Assembly (NCBI GenBank): GCA_965223955.1 | Contig: OZ245029.1 | Coordinates: 1,426,001 to 1,490,000 of the forward strand | Reading direction: 5' to 3' | Source of the DNA: Bin75 sp965223955 | GTDB lineage: Bacteria > Nitrospirota > Nitrospiria > Nitrospirales > UBA8639 | DNA: 64,000 nucleotides | In this document: positions 50,341 to 60,275 of the stretch, piece after piece | Position numbering within the stretch: position 1 is the stretch's first letter | Layout: every line of letters begins with the position of its first letter | Program-made: the position numbers and the translations under genes | Notes under the pieces: model-generated | The model's input: the letters and a program-made list of their open reading frames with translations, nothing else | Database searches by the model: none | What the model was told of the DNA's origin: nothing

Positions 50341-50771
50341 TTTCTGAACCCCGGCATCGTCGGTTTCTTTCTGAAATCAATATTATTCCTCTCGTTGACG
50401 TGGTTCTTGTGCTGTTGGTGATTTTTATGGTGACGACTCCGATGCTGCACCGGGGTATTGATATTTCCCTCCCGCGTTCGCAATCGAATACCGTCGTCCC
50501 CATGGAGCGTCTCGTGATTACCATTGAACCCGACGAACGGGTGTACCTGGGAAAAGATCTTGTCACGCTGATTCATTTACGGAAACGTTTGGATGAAGCC
50601 AAAGCGCTGGACCCCCTCGTGTCGGTGTATCTTCGAGCCGACCGGCAGGTTCCCTATGGACGGATTGTCCACGTCATGGATGAAGTCAAAGGGGCGGGAA
50701 TCGAACGGTTGGGCATGGTCACGAACCCCCAAGGGACCGTGGTTGACGAAGAGGTCTTCGAGCCTCTGTAA
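50337..50771 (+). CDS. tolR: TolR/ExbD-type protein
   Basis: 144 aa. One transmembrane helix with the conserved Asp (IPLVDVVLVLLVIFMVTTPM), then a periplasmic ExbD/TolR domain (EPDERVYLGKDLVTLIHLRK, YGRIVHVMDEVKGAGIERLG). GTG start at 50337 overlaps the tolQ stop (GTGA). Partner of TolQ in the motor. Confidence 0.92.
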   Translation: MISEPRHRRFLSEINIIPLVDVVLVLLVIFMVTTPMLHRGIDISLPRSQSNTVVPMERLVITIEPDERVYLGKDLVTLIHLRKRLDEAKALDPLVSVYLRADRQVPYGRIVHVMDEVKGAGIERLGMVTNPQGTVVDEEVFEPL

Positions 50772-50785
50772 GTTGGGATGACGCA

Positions 50786-52279
50786 ATGTCGTATGCGGCG
50801 CCTTTCAGTCTTTTGTCGTTTCATCTGCCGGATCGTGCCGACTCGGCGGAAGAACGGCTTACGTGGCCCCTTGCCGGTTCGCTGGTCATTCACGCGGCTG
50901 TGTTGATCGCGTTGGTGAGTCTGCGTTTCGCCTCATCGCTCGAACAGTCTTCAGGGTCTTACGAGGTCACGCTCGTCACGCTTTCGGAGATCTCGGCGTC
51001 TCCGACTGCTTCACCGGAAAAGCAGTCGAGGCCGGAACGGAACGTCGCCAAGGTTCCCCCGCCCAAGGCGGAGGTCCGAAAAGCCCCGAAGGCCGCACCG
51101 CCCCAAAAAGCGGTCAGTCCTCCCATCCCCGTGCCCCAGGAGAAGCCGAGGGTGCCGGAACGAGTGACGGATTCGCTCATGGGCGCGCTGGATTCCGTGG
51201 TTGTGCCAAAGCTGCAAGCCCTGGCATTGCCCCAAAAAGCTGCGCCCGTGCCGGCTCAGGCCCCTCCTCCTATCAGGCCGTCGCCTGCCTTGGCGATGGA
51301 CGTTCAGCCAATCCAAGCGCCCCCGCCACCTCCGAAATTAGACTCAGACGTCGTCCCCAGGAAACAAGCCCCAAGTGTCGACCCTCTGGCCCAAACACTG
51401 AAGCAGGCTGTCGGCACCATCGATGTCCCCAAGAAACCAAAGCAGGCTTCCAACCGCGTGAGTCCGACGGTCACATCCGATGCTGAGCAGAAACAGGACA
51501 TAACCAGGACTCCTCAATTGTCAGGCATTACCTTACCCCCCCGGGCACCTCGCCTGGCGGACGTCGCGCCGCCTGAGGCGCCGAAGAAGGAGACGCCGCT
51601 GCAAACTGCACGGAAAAGCAGCACCGTGGAGTCGTTGACGCAGGCGATTCAATCGGTGCGGGTCCCCGCGAGTATGACGGCCCAACCAGTACCAGAAGCG
51701 GTTCCATTCGTTCCTGAAGCGTCGCCGAAACTCCCAAGAACGGCCGAGCCTCAGGACATGCCAATTGTCGTGCCGCCTCAGGCTCCGCAGCTAGCCAAGT
51801 TGCCTGTTGAGCAAGACCAGGTTCCTTCACGACCCGCGGTTCCCATGACCACGTCCGAACCGGATACTCTCGACCGTCAGATTGCCAAACTCACTATTCC
51901 ACCGGACTTTGATGCCCAGCCGGGTTTCCAACAAACGGAGCGTGGCACGCAGGACACGCTGGCCCTGCGGGTGGCAGGATCTTTTCCTAAAGAAAATGCC
52001 TATTGGAAGCGAGTACAGGCCATGATTGCCGGAAGATGGATCGTTCATCGCGTTGAAGTTCGACACAGGAAGCCGCTGCAAGTGGTCTTGAAGTTTCGCG
52101 TCGAACGGAACGGTGAGGTGACGGAGTCAAACGTCATCCAATCCTCGGGAAACGAATATTTTGACTCGACTGCGCAACGTGCGCTCGTTGCGGCTACCCC
52201 ATTACCGTCTTTTCCTGAGATCATGCCGAACCTTTTTCACGACGTCCAATACACGTTTACGGGCCCGCCGAATCGATGA
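50786..52279 (+). CDS. TolA/TonB-family energy transducer
   Basis: 497 aa. One transmembrane helix near residue 30 (GSLVIHAAVLIALVSLRFAS), a very long Pro/Ala/Lys-rich periplasm-spanning region, and a C-terminal TonB_C-type domain starting near residue 405 (AYWKRVQAMIAGRWIVHRVE, then LKFRVERNGEVTESNVIQSS and AALP-like ATPLPSFPEI). Length and position after tolR indicate TolA function even though the C-terminus is of TonB type. Confidence 0.85.
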   Translation: MSYAAPFSLLSFHLPDRADSAEERLTWPLAGSLVIHAAVLIALVSLRFASSLEQSSGSYEVTLVTLSEISASPTASPEKQSRPERNVAKVPPPKAEVRKAPKAAPPQKAVSPPIPVPQEKPRVPERVTDSLMGALDSVVVPKLQALALPQKAAPVPAQAPPPIRPSPALAMDVQPIQAPPPPPKLDSDVVPRKQAPSVDPLAQTLKQAVGTIDVPKKPKQASNRVSPTVTSDAEQKQDITRTPQLSGITLPPRAPRLADVAPPEAPKKETPLQTARKSSTVESLTQAIQSVRVPASMTAQPVPEAVPFVPEASPKLPRTAEPQDMPIVVPPQAPQLAKLPVEQDQVPSRPAVPMTTSEPDTLDRQIAKLTIPPDFDAQPGFQQTERGTQDTLALRVAGSFPKENAYWKRVQAMIAGRWIVHRVEVRHRKPLQVVLKFRVERNGEVTESNVIQSSGNEYFDSTAQRALVAATPLPSFPEIMPNLFHDVQYTFTGPPNR

Positions 52280-53643
52280 TGCACAACGTCACCCACCTGG
52301 TCTTGCTTGTCTTCTTTTTCGCGCTGGGTCCTCAGTTCTTTGTGGACGCGGAGGCAGCCGACGTGTTTTTGGAAACGAACCGGTCGGAATTTCAAAAAAT
52401 TCCCATCTGGATCATGGGATTCTCCGGTAGTGAGACCCGGCAGCAACAGGATGACGCCGAAATCGGCGAGCAGGTCGACGCTATTCTCAAGGCTGATTTG
52501 CGGCGCACCCAGGTGTTCGAGGTCATTGAACAATCGACGGACACGCTCCCCCTTTCCAAGGCAGGGTGTCGGGGAAAGGCACCCATAGCGAAAGCCAAGG
52601 AGAGTACGGCTCCGGTGGTCACCTGGGGAAGAATCGGTCGCAAAGATGGAAAATTGTTGATGGAGGCCTGTGCCTACGATGGAGGGGAGACGGATTTAAT
52701 CGCGGTTGGCAAACGGTATACCGGTGGTCCGATTACCACACGTCTCCTGCGGTCGATGGTCCATCGTTGGGCCGATGAATTGGTCTCGCATTACACGGGG
52801 GATCCCGGCATTGCCCAGACCCAAATCATCTATGTTTCCGAAGATAAGGCCGGTCGCCGGGATTTGTTCGTGATGGATTATGACGGGTTCGGTCCCAAGC
52901 GCGTGACGTCGGATCCCAAATTAAGCCTCATGCCGAACTGGTCGCCAGACCGGCGCTCCGTCGTGTATACGACCTATCGCCACAACAATCAGGAAATCGT
53001 GCGGTTCGAGTTGAGCAAAGGGAACAGACGAATCCTGGTGCCTCCCGACACGCTGAATATGACTCCGGCGTTTTCCCCGAATGGTCGATTTTTAGCGTAT
53101 GCTTCCGCCAAGGATTCCGCCACGAAGGGGAATTCCGATATCTTTATAATGAACTTGGGCACGGAAATGAAAAAGCAATTAACGGATAAAGCCAGTGCGG
53201 AATTGTCGCCCACGTGGTCGCCGGATGGACGAAAATTGGCTTTTACGTCCGACCGGAAAGGCCGGCGGCCGCAGATTTACATCATGAGGGCCGACGGCTC
53301 AAACGTCCGCCGGTTGACTTTTGAAGGGCGTTACAATGCCGCACCGGCCTGGTCTCCGCGGGGAGATTGGATTGCCTACGTCTGTCGCATACCCGGCTAT
53401 GGACTGAAGTTGTGCCGGATTTCTCCGGATGGGAAGCGGCGTTTTCGAATAACGAGCGGCCCCCCCGGTGAAATCGATGATTCTCCTTCGTGGGCGCCGG
53501 ATGGCCGTCACTTGGTCTTTAGTTCGACGCAAGGCGGGCAGAGTCACATTTACATGATTCATTTCGATGGCACGGGGTTGGAACAGTTGACGAAAGGCGG
53601 GATACACCATAGTTCTCCTGCCTGGTCTCCATTCTCGGAGTAA
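52276..53643 (+). CDS. tolB: TolB periplasmic beta-propeller protein
   Basis: 455 aa. Signal peptide (HLVLLVFFFALGPQFFVDAE), N-terminal TolB_N domain, then several PD40/WD40-like repeats each ending in W-S-P-D (LMPNWSPDRRSVVYT, LSPTWSPDGRKLAFTSDRKG, SPSWAPDGRHLVFSSTQGG). TolB links Pal to TolA. The ATG overlaps the tolA stop (ATGATG). The expected pal gene does not follow. Confidence 0.93.
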   Translation: MMHNVTHLVLLVFFFALGPQFFVDAEAADVFLETNRSEFQKIPIWIMGFSGSETRQQQDDAEIGEQVDAILKADLRRTQVFEVIEQSTDTLPLSKAGCRGKAPIAKAKESTAPVVTWGRIGRKDGKLLMEACAYDGGETDLIAVGKRYTGGPITTRLLRSMVHRWADELVSHYTGDPGIAQTQIIYVSEDKAGRRDLFVMDYDGFGPKRVTSDPKLSLMPNWSPDRRSVVYTTYRHNNQEIVRFELSKGNRRILVPPDTLNMTPAFSPNGRFLAYASAKDSATKGNSDIFIMNLGTEMKKQLTDKASAELSPTWSPDGRKLAFTSDRKGRRPQIYIMRADGSNVRRLTFEGRYNAAPAWSPRGDWIAYVCRIPGYGLKLCRISPDGKRRFRITSGPPGEIDDSPSWAPDGRHLVFSSTQGGQSHIYMIHFDGTGLEQLTKGGIHHSSPAWSPFSE

Positions 53644-53772
53644 TCGGTTCCCGCCGAGAGAACCCGGCCATTGGCAGATTATCAACGCACGAAGTTCGGC
53701 GAACGAGTCGCCTTCCTGGATGCCGGAGCATGGGAAGCCATGCAAGAAGAAATCGTAAGGGAGTGAAAAACC

Positions 53773-55542
53773 ATGTGGATTGATCGTGTCTCTTCCTTGA
53801 CCTCGACAGGCTCAACGCGAAAAGCCATTCGTCACCTGAAAACGGGATTGTGCCTGATCTGTCTGGCCTTCAGCCTGACCGCCTGTGCTCAGCAGTCCGA
53901 TTTGGTGAAAGTGGAAAAAGATTTTGAGGGTAAAATCATCAAATTGGACCAGGAGAAAAAAGCTCTGGCCCGAGTCGTTCGGCAGGCTAAGCAGGAAATA
54001 GCAACCGCCCAGGAGCAACAAAAAGCCGAGTTAAACGATGAAATCGCGAAGGCCCGTGCGCAACTGAACAGTGAAGTGCGGAGCCTGCGAGAGGAGATTT
54101 TGCCCAAAGGAATCGGTGATCTGGAGACACAATTACATCAGGTCCGCAACAACTTTGAGAAGGCTCTGGTGCAGCATGGTCAAAAAGTGAGGGCCCTGAA
54201 GGAACGGCAGGAACAACGTGACCTCGACCTGTCCAATCAGATCACCGCTTTGGATAAACGCCTTGGGGCTACCCTGGAGCAGCAGGCCCAAAAGGTGAGT
54301 GCCCAGTTTGTGGAGTTTCAACGTTCATTGGGTCAGTTTAAGGAAGCCTTGTCCGGGGTCGATAAACGATTGGGCGAGGAAAGGAAGCGGGCCACGAGTT
54401 CCGAGACGAACCTACGACAGGACTTCGACAAGCGGCAGCAAGCCTTTCGCACTAAACTCGATTCTGATACCCAGGCGTTGAAAACCTATTTGGAAACCGA
54501 GGTCAAGACTGCCATCGACACCCTCAATACGGTACTGAATGAGGGCAATCGGAACTTGAAGGCTGACATTGCCGCCCACGTCACACGATTGTCCGAGATC
54601 GATGCCAAGCTGGGCACTGAACTTGCGGGACTCCAACAGACCGATACGCGGCACGGCAAACACCTGGAGGAGGTGACCCGGTCTTTGGCTCAACTCCGTG
54701 ACGTGTTAGGGACGACCGGGACCCAACTCGGCACCAAGCTGGATAGCCAAGGGCAGGAAACGGCCAAACGGATCGAGCAATTACAGGGTCAGTATAAGGC
54801 GTTGGCTAAAAAGTTGGACGCCGATATGAAAGGCCTTCACGGGTATTTGGAAAAGGACGTTCGACCAAGTTTGGCATCGATCGCGAAAACGTTTGATCAG
54901 GAAAAGAATCGAGTCTCTCAGGAGTTCATCAAATTCAAATCCAGTCTCCAACGCGTCGAACAAACGAGTGCCTCCAACGTGACCCAAGCTCACACGCAAT
55001 TGGACGCTCAAGCCAAACACGTTCAGGAACTGAGGGAAACGGTCGCAGGCATGCGAGAGGTGTTGGATTCCATGGCCGGCATGTTGGGGAACCGCAGTGA
55101 CCACCAAATGAATCAGTTGGGGCAGTTGACGGCACGACTGGAGCGATTGGAGAAGGAGCAGTCAGCCGAAGCCACCAAGCAGGCATCGAATACCCAAGCC
55201 GTCTCAACCCATCTCAACGAGGTGACGGCGAGCGTGCAATCGATCGGGCAATCGTTCGAGCAATTCAAGGACGTGGTGTCCACCAAGCTGAACAAGCAGG
55301 CCGACCGGCTTCAGGCCCAGACCAAGAAGATGGTGGCGTCCTCTACCGTCTCCAAGCTCCGGAAGGGCTTAAAGGCCAACGTGACGCAATTGAATGAATT
55401 AACCAAAGCCATGACGAAGTTGAAAGACGTGGTCAGAGCCATGGGCGACAAGCTGGGCTCCAAGGTGGATGCGCACGAATCCCAGATCATCAAGATGGAG
55501 CAGGCCATCAAGAAGTCCGGGAAACCGGCTCGCTCCAAGTAG
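53773..55542 (+). CDS. Long coiled-coil lipoprotein in the pal position
   Basis: 589 aa. Signal peptide with lipobox LTAC (Cys38 in ICLAFSLTACAQQSDL), so the mature protein is a lipoprotein. The remainder is nearly all helical heptad repeats (EKDFEGKIIKLDQEKKALAR, QDFDKRQQAFRTKLDSDTQA, KDVVRAMGDKLGSKVDAHES), predicting a long coiled coil. There is no OmpA/Pal peptidoglycan-binding domain. AAGGGAG lies before the ATG at 53773. As it follows tolB, it may replace or complement Pal/YbgF, but that is inference. Confidence 0.75.
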   Translation: MWIDRVSSLTSTGSTRKAIRHLKTGLCLICLAFSLTACAQQSDLVKVEKDFEGKIIKLDQEKKALARVVRQAKQEIATAQEQQKAELNDEIAKARAQLNSEVRSLREEILPKGIGDLETQLHQVRNNFEKALVQHGQKVRALKERQEQRDLDLSNQITALDKRLGATLEQQAQKVSAQFVEFQRSLGQFKEALSGVDKRLGEERKRATSSETNLRQDFDKRQQAFRTKLDSDTQALKTYLETEVKTAIDTLNTVLNEGNRNLKADIAAHVTRLSEIDAKLGTELAGLQQTDTRHGKHLEEVTRSLAQLRDVLGTTGTQLGTKLDSQGQETAKRIEQLQGQYKALAKKLDADMKGLHGYLEKDVRPSLASIAKTFDQEKNRVSQEFIKFKSSLQRVEQTSASNVTQAHTQLDAQAKHVQELRETVAGMREVLDSMAGMLGNRSDHQMNQLGQLTARLERLEKEQSAEATKQASNTQAVSTHLNEVTASVQSIGQSFEQFKDVVSTKLNKQADRLQAQTKKMVASSTVSKLRKGLKANVTQLNELTKAMTKLKDVVRAMGDKLGSKVDAHESQIIKMEQAIKKSGKPARSK

Positions 55543-55610
55543 CCTGGTTTCCCTTAGCCGAAGTAGGATCAATCGACGGATCACAAGGATTCCGTCACAA
55601 AACGTTTCGC

Positions 55611-57395
55611 ATGGAGTCCGTCGAACCCAGAATCAAAGTCCTCCCGGAGTCCGTGGCTTCTCAAATCGCCGCCGGAGAGATCGTCGAGCGTCCGGCGTCA
55701 GTTGTGAAAGAATTGCTTGATAACAGCGTGGATGCCGGAAGTACGATGGTCTCCATCGATATTGTCAACGGGGGGAGGACCCTGATTCGGGTGATCGATG
55801 ACGGCGAGGGGATGAGCCGGGCCGACGCCTCGTTGGCCTGCCAACGATTTGCCACCAGCAAGATCAGTCATCCACGCGATCTTTCGGGCATTGCCACCTA
55901 TGGGTTTCGCGGGGAGGCCTTGCCCAGTATTGCCGCGGTTTCGCGCTTTCGGATGCTCACGGCCCGGCATGATGCTCTTGCAGGGACGGCCGTGGTGATC
56001 GAGGGGGGAGACGTCCAATCGGTTGAAGAGCGAGGTGCCGCACCGGGGACACGAATCGAGGTCGAAGAGTTGTTTTTCAACACGCCGGGCCGGCGGAAAT
56101 TTTTGAAGACCACGGCCACGGAGTTTTCCCATATTACGCACGTGATCCAGCAAGCCGCTTTGGCGAACCTTCACACGCAATTGCGCTTGACGCACAATGC
56201 CCACGTGGTGTTCGACTATCCCAAGGTTGCCGCGTTGGAGGATCGACTGCTCCAGGCGTATGGGCCGAGAGTGATGGATATGATGTTGCCCATTCACTAT
56301 GAGCAGGCCGGCGTGCAGGTGCACGGGATGATCGTCAACCCACATCATTCAAAAACCAGTCGAACCCCCCAGGAAATTTTCGTGAACCGGCGTCCCGTCA
56401 AAAACACGACGATTGCGCATGCCGTGTATGAATCGTATGGCTCCTTTTTACCGAAAGGACGACATCCGACTTTTGCGCTGATGGTGGACGTCGACCCCCA
56501 TGAGGTGGACGTCAACGTGCATCCCTCAAAACGGGAAGTGAAATTTCGCAGCCCCGACCTGATCCATCGCGCGATCAAGGCCGCGGTTCGTGGTCCACTG
56601 CAAAAAAACGTGATGGGGTCGCCACCCTTTTCACCCGGACTTGAAGGACGGGCGCCTGATGCCGTCGAGAAGGAGAAGCCCGTACAGGCGTGGATGGGCG
56701 AGTCGTTTGTCGAACGTTCGGCTCCTTCCGGTGCGAGCGACGTGCAAACGGCTTCCGGGACAGGGCACAGAAGGGAAGCGGACCAGGTCAAAGAATCGCC
56801 GGTCCTCTATCCGCTTGAGCCCGAGGCTCATATTCTCGGGCAAATCCATGCCACCTATATCGTCGCGCACATTGGAGATGAATTGCACGTGCTGGACCAG
56901 CATACGATTCACGAGCGCGTGCTTTTCGAAGGGTTGTGGAGAGAGTGGGAGGGCCGCCATATCCAGACCCAGCCGCTTCTGATTCCCGAACCGGTGGACG
57001 TCTCGGTCGCGGCGGCGACGAAGTTGGCGGAGATCTTGCCGGAGTTGGCCAACGTGGGTCTCGAACTTGAGTGCTTTGGCCCGTCCTCTTTCGTCATTCG
57101 CTCGGTGCCGGCGCTTGTCGGCCAGATGGACTATGGGGCTTTAGTCGAAGATATCCTGGAGGACCTGTCGGAGTGGAACTCCGTTGATTCTCTGGACAAA
57201 CGTATCCGGTCCGTCCTGGCGTCGGTGGCCTGCAAGGGTGCGGTCCAGGCCGGCCGCCGGATGGAAGCGCCGGAAATGCAACACGTGGTGCACGATTGGC
57301 TTCGTGAAGGGGCCCCCATGACCTGTCCCCATGGCCGAAGGATCTCTTTACGTTTTGGCAGTGAAGAATTGCATCGAATTTTTCGGCGTCTATGA
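55611..57395 (+). CDS. mutL: DNA mismatch repair protein MutL
   Basis: 594 aa. N-terminal GHKL ATPase: IAAGEIVERPASVVKELLDN, then SKISHPRDLSGIATYGFRGE and GTRIEVEELFFNTPGRRKFL. C-terminal dimerisation domain near 430-590 (LHVLDQHTIHERVLFEGLWR and DWLREGAPMTCPHGRRISLR). The CPHGR motif is associated with the endonuclease-lacking or lacking parts in different MutL types and should be checked against the DQHA(X)2E(X)4E site. Ends with ATGA overlap with miaA. Confidence 0.95.
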   Translation: MESVEPRIKVLPESVASQIAAGEIVERPASVVKELLDNSVDAGSTMVSIDIVNGGRTLIRVIDDGEGMSRADASLACQRFATSKISHPRDLSGIATYGFRGEALPSIAAVSRFRMLTARHDALAGTAVVIEGGDVQSVEERGAAPGTRIEVEELFFNTPGRRKFLKTTATEFSHITHVIQQAALANLHTQLRLTHNAHVVFDYPKVAALEDRLLQAYGPRVMDMMLPIHYEQAGVQVHGMIVNPHHSKTSRTPQEIFVNRRPVKNTTIAHAVYESYGSFLPKGRHPTFALMVDVDPHEVDVNVHPSKREVKFRSPDLIHRAIKAAVRGPLQKNVMGSPPFSPGLEGRAPDAVEKEKPVQAWMGESFVERSAPSGASDVQTASGTGHRREADQVKESPVLYPLEPEAHILGQIHATYIVAHIGDELHVLDQHTIHERVLFEGLWREWEGRHIQTQPLLIPEPVDVSVAAATKLAEILPELANVGLELECFGPSSFVIRSVPALVGQMDYGALVEDILEDLSEWNSVDSLDKRIRSVLASVACKGAVQAGRRMEAPEMQHVVHDWLREGAPMTCPHGRRISLRFGSEELHRIFRRL

Positions 57396-58408
57396 ATCCA
57401 CCACTCGAATCTCGCTTTTCTTCGAACCACGGGATCCGCACCTTGGTAGAGTCTTCCACCGCGTTGCAGCCCCTCGTCGTCCTGGTGGGCCCCACGGCAA
57501 TCGGTAAGAGTCGCATTGCCATTGAGGTGGCCCAGGCCCTGGGAACGGAGATATTGACCGCGGATTCGACCCAGGTCTATCGAGGGATGACTATCGGGAC
57601 GGATACCCCCTCGGAAGAGGACCGGCAACGCGTCCCCCATCGGTTGATTGACCTGGTGGAGCCTGATGAGCCGTTTAATGCCGGCGAGTTCCGGCGGCGG
57701 GCCCTTCGAGAAATCTCCCGTCTGTACGGAAAAGGCCTTCTTCCTTTGGTGGTTGGTGGGACGGGGCTCTACGTTCGGGCGTTATTGAACGGGTTATGGG
57801 CCGGTCCTCCCAGCGACCGCATTCTTCGCCGGACACTCGAAGAAGAAGCGCGTGCCCGGGGAGGGGAATCGATGTATCAGGAATTGGGCCGCGTGGATCC
57901 TGCAACCGCGCGTCGCCTGCATCCTCGCGATACCGTGAAAGTGCTGCGGGCCCTGGAAGTATACCGGCAAACCGGCGCTCCTCTTTCGAAGGCCCACGAA
58001 GAGCATCGCGAACGGGCAACCCCCTTTCGTGCCCTGGTCTTGGGGTTGACCATGGAGCGGGCTATTCTCTATCAACGGATTGATCATCGAGTCGACCTTG
58101 AATTGGCAAAGGGCCTGGTTGACGAAACCCGGACCCTGTTGGCGAAGGGATACTCCAGAGACCTTGTCTCGATGAAAAGTTTGGGCTATCGTCAGATGGC
58201 AGGGTATCTGGAAGGAGCGTATTCGTTCGACGAAGCGGTGAGGCGATTGAAGCGAGACACTCGTCATTTCGCGAAACGGCAAATGACGTGGTTCAGAAAG
58301 GAACCGGGTCTGACGTGGATTGAGGTGCAACCGGACGAGTCCGTTCGATCGGTTTCTCAACGCGTCGTCACACTCATTGAACGATTCGTGAAAACCCTTC
58401 AAGGATAA
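57392..58408 (+). CDS. miaA: tRNA dimethylallyltransferase
   Basis: 338 aa. Transfers a dimethylallyl group to A37 of tRNAs reading UNN codons. P-loop VLVGPTAIGKSRIAIE, then LTADSTQVYRGMTIGTDTPS and PHRLIDLVEPDEPFNAGEFR, with GGTGLYVRALLNG, all typical. C-terminal segment KSLGYRQMAGYLEGAYSFDE and KRQMTWFRKEPGLTW. The start overlaps mutL's stop; the mutL-miaA pairing is widely conserved. Confidence 0.96.
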   Translation: MNPPLESRFSSNHGIRTLVESSTALQPLVVLVGPTAIGKSRIAIEVAQALGTEILTADSTQVYRGMTIGTDTPSEEDRQRVPHRLIDLVEPDEPFNAGEFRRRALREISRLYGKGLLPLVVGGTGLYVRALLNGLWAGPPSDRILRRTLEEEARARGGESMYQELGRVDPATARRLHPRDTVKVLRALEVYRQTGAPLSKAHEEHRERATPFRALVLGLTMERAILYQRIDHRVDLELAKGLVDETRTLLAKGYSRDLVSMKSLGYRQMAGYLEGAYSFDEAVRRLKRDTRHFAKRQMTWFRKEPGLTWIEVQPDESVRSVSQRVVTLIERFVKTLQG

Positions 58409-58426
58409 TCGACAAGGGAAAAGCCC

Positions 58427-59314
58427 GTGCCAGCGAAACTGCGTGCCGATATTGCCGTTATTGGAGGCAGCGGGTTGTACGAAATGGAAGGCTTGGAACA
58501 CGTGCGAGAGACGCGCGTGTCCACCCCGTTCGGACGACCTTCGGATGCCGTGATTCTGGGAACCTTGTCCGGAAGGCGCGTCGCGTTTCTTTCGCGTCAT
58601 GGGCGGGGTCATCGTATCAGTCCCCCCATGATCAATTATCGGGCAAACGTCTACGCGCTCAAATCACTCGGCGTGACGCGGATTTTTTCCGTCAGTGCGG
58701 TGGGGAGCATGAAAGAACGCATCCACCCCGGCCATATGGTCCTTCCCGATCAATTTATCGATCGGACGACCAGGCGACTGAGTACGTTCTTCGATCAAGG
58801 GCTTGTGGCGCACGTGACGTTTGCCGATCCCGTTTGCCGCGCCTTGGCGTCTCAACTGGGCGAGGCTGCCCGGTCGATGGGGGCCACGTTCCACGTGGGG
58901 GGAACGTATCTCTGTATCGAAGGGCCGCAGTTTTCAACCAAAGCGGAATCATTGCTGTATCGGCAATGGGGCGTGGATGTCATCGGGATGACCAACGCGA
59001 CGGAAGCCAAGCTCGCCCGGGAGGCAGAAATCTGTTATGCCACGTTGGCCTTGGTCACGGATTTCGATTGCTGGCATCAGAGTGAAGATCCCGTCTCCGT
59101 CGAAGCGATTTTAAGCGTGATGCACGCGAACGTGGCCCAGGCCAAAAATCTGCTCCGGGACGCCATTCAACGGACCGGGGAGGCGAGAGCCTGCCCCTGC
59201 GCGACGGCGCTTCGGCACACCATCGTGACCGCGCCGAAAGCCGTGACGGCCTCCGTGAAGCAGCGCTACGGCCTATTTTTGAAACAAGTGAACACATCGA
59301 ACAGGAGGAGGTGA
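58427..59314 (+). CDS. mtnP: S-methyl-5'-thioadenosine phosphorylase
   Basis: 295 aa, GTG start at 58427. Cleaves methylthioadenosine to adenine and methylthioribose-1-phosphate in methionine salvage. Phosphate-site motif IAVIGGSGLYEMEGL, then SRHGRGHRISPPMINYRANV and CIEGPQFSTKAESLLYRQWG, with VDVIGMTNATEAKLAREAEI near the purine-binding site. These match the MTAP branch of the purine phosphorylases. Closely followed (1 bp) by the PfkB gene. Confidence 0.94.
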   Translation: MPAKLRADIAVIGGSGLYEMEGLEHVRETRVSTPFGRPSDAVILGTLSGRRVAFLSRHGRGHRISPPMINYRANVYALKSLGVTRIFSVSAVGSMKERIHPGHMVLPDQFIDRTTRRLSTFFDQGLVAHVTFADPVCRALASQLGEAARSMGATFHVGGTYLCIEGPQFSTKAESLLYRQWGVDVIGMTNATEAKLAREAEICYATLALVTDFDCWHQSEDPVSVEAILSVMHANVAQAKNLLRDAIQRTGEARACPCATALRHTIVTAPKAVTASVKQRYGLFLKQVNTSNRRR

Positions 59315-59315
59315 C

Positions 59316-60230
59316 ATGGGTAGATTGTTGGTGGTGGGTTCCGTGGCGTTTGATACGGTTCGCACTCCTTTCGGGGAAGCGACGGAAGTGTTGGGAGGAT
59401 CGGCGACGTATTTTTCCACGGCCGCCAGTTTTTTTACCGGCGTTGATTTGATCGCGGTCGTTGGAGAAGATTTTCCGGACGAACACGTCGTATTTTTAAA
59501 AAGTCGCGGGATCGATGTGTCCGGTCTCGAACGCCGCAGTGGGAAAACCTTTCGCTGGCAAGGTGAATATACGTATCAACTCAATGAGGCCCACACGCTT
59601 GATACCCAACTCAACGTCCTGGAGTCCTTCCGTCCTAAAATCCCGGACCACTATCGCACTCCCGATCTGTTGTTCCTGGGGAACATCGACCCCGAACTTC
59701 AAATGGACGTACTGAATCAAGTCGAACGGCCTCGAATCGTCGCCTGTGACACCATGAATTTTTGGATTCATGGAAAACGGGAAGCCTTATGGAACGTGTT
59801 GGAAAAGATCGACGTGCTCGTCATCAATGACGGAGAGGCTCGTGAACTCGGCCAGGACTTCAGTCTGGTCAAAGTCGCCAAAGACGTTCTGGCACGCGGG
59901 CCCAAATATTTCATTATCAAACGGGGAGAGTATGGCGTCTTGATGTTTCATGAAAAAGGCGTTTTTGGCGCGCCGGCGTTTCCGTTGGAAATGGTGAAAG
60001 ATCCGACCGGTGCCGGTGATACGTTCGCCGGCGGTTTTATGGGGCATCTGTCGTCCACGGGAGACTTTTCCGATATCGGCTTGAGGAGAGCGATTATTTT
60101 CGGAAGCGTCATGGCTTCCTTTACCGTAGAGGGCTTTAGTCTCGATCGCCTGCGGCAACTGGAATATAAGGACATTGAATCTCGTTTCCGAGACTTCAAA
60201 CGTCTCACCCATTTCGAGGACCTTTCGTGA
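59316..60230 (+). CDS. PfkB-family carbohydrate or nucleoside kinase
   Basis: 304 aa ribokinase-fold kinase. N-terminal GRLLVVGSVAFDTVRTPFGE, two glycines and the GGSATYFSTAASFF motif, then the C-terminal ATP-binding signature KDPTGAGDTFAGGFMGHLSS (the catalytic Asp lies in GAGD). The substrate cannot be told; the neighbourhood with mtnP suggests adenosine or a methylthioribose-related sugar. Confidence 0.88.
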   Translation: MGRLLVVGSVAFDTVRTPFGEATEVLGGSATYFSTAASFFTGVDLIAVVGEDFPDEHVVFLKSRGIDVSGLERRSGKTFRWQGEYTYQLNEAHTLDTQLNVLESFRPKIPDHYRTPDLLFLGNIDPELQMDVLNQVERPRIVACDTMNFWIHGKREALWNVLEKIDVLVINDGEARELGQDFSLVKVAKDVLARGPKYFIIKRGEYGVLMFHEKGVFGAPAFPLEMVKDPTGAGDTFAGGFMGHLSSTGDFSDIGLRRAIIFGSVMASFTVEGFSLDRLRQLEYKDIESRFRDFKRLTHFEDLS

Positions 60231-60275
60231 GGACGTTCTCTGGAGGTTGCTTGTTCGCATTCAACGTCGGAGCAT

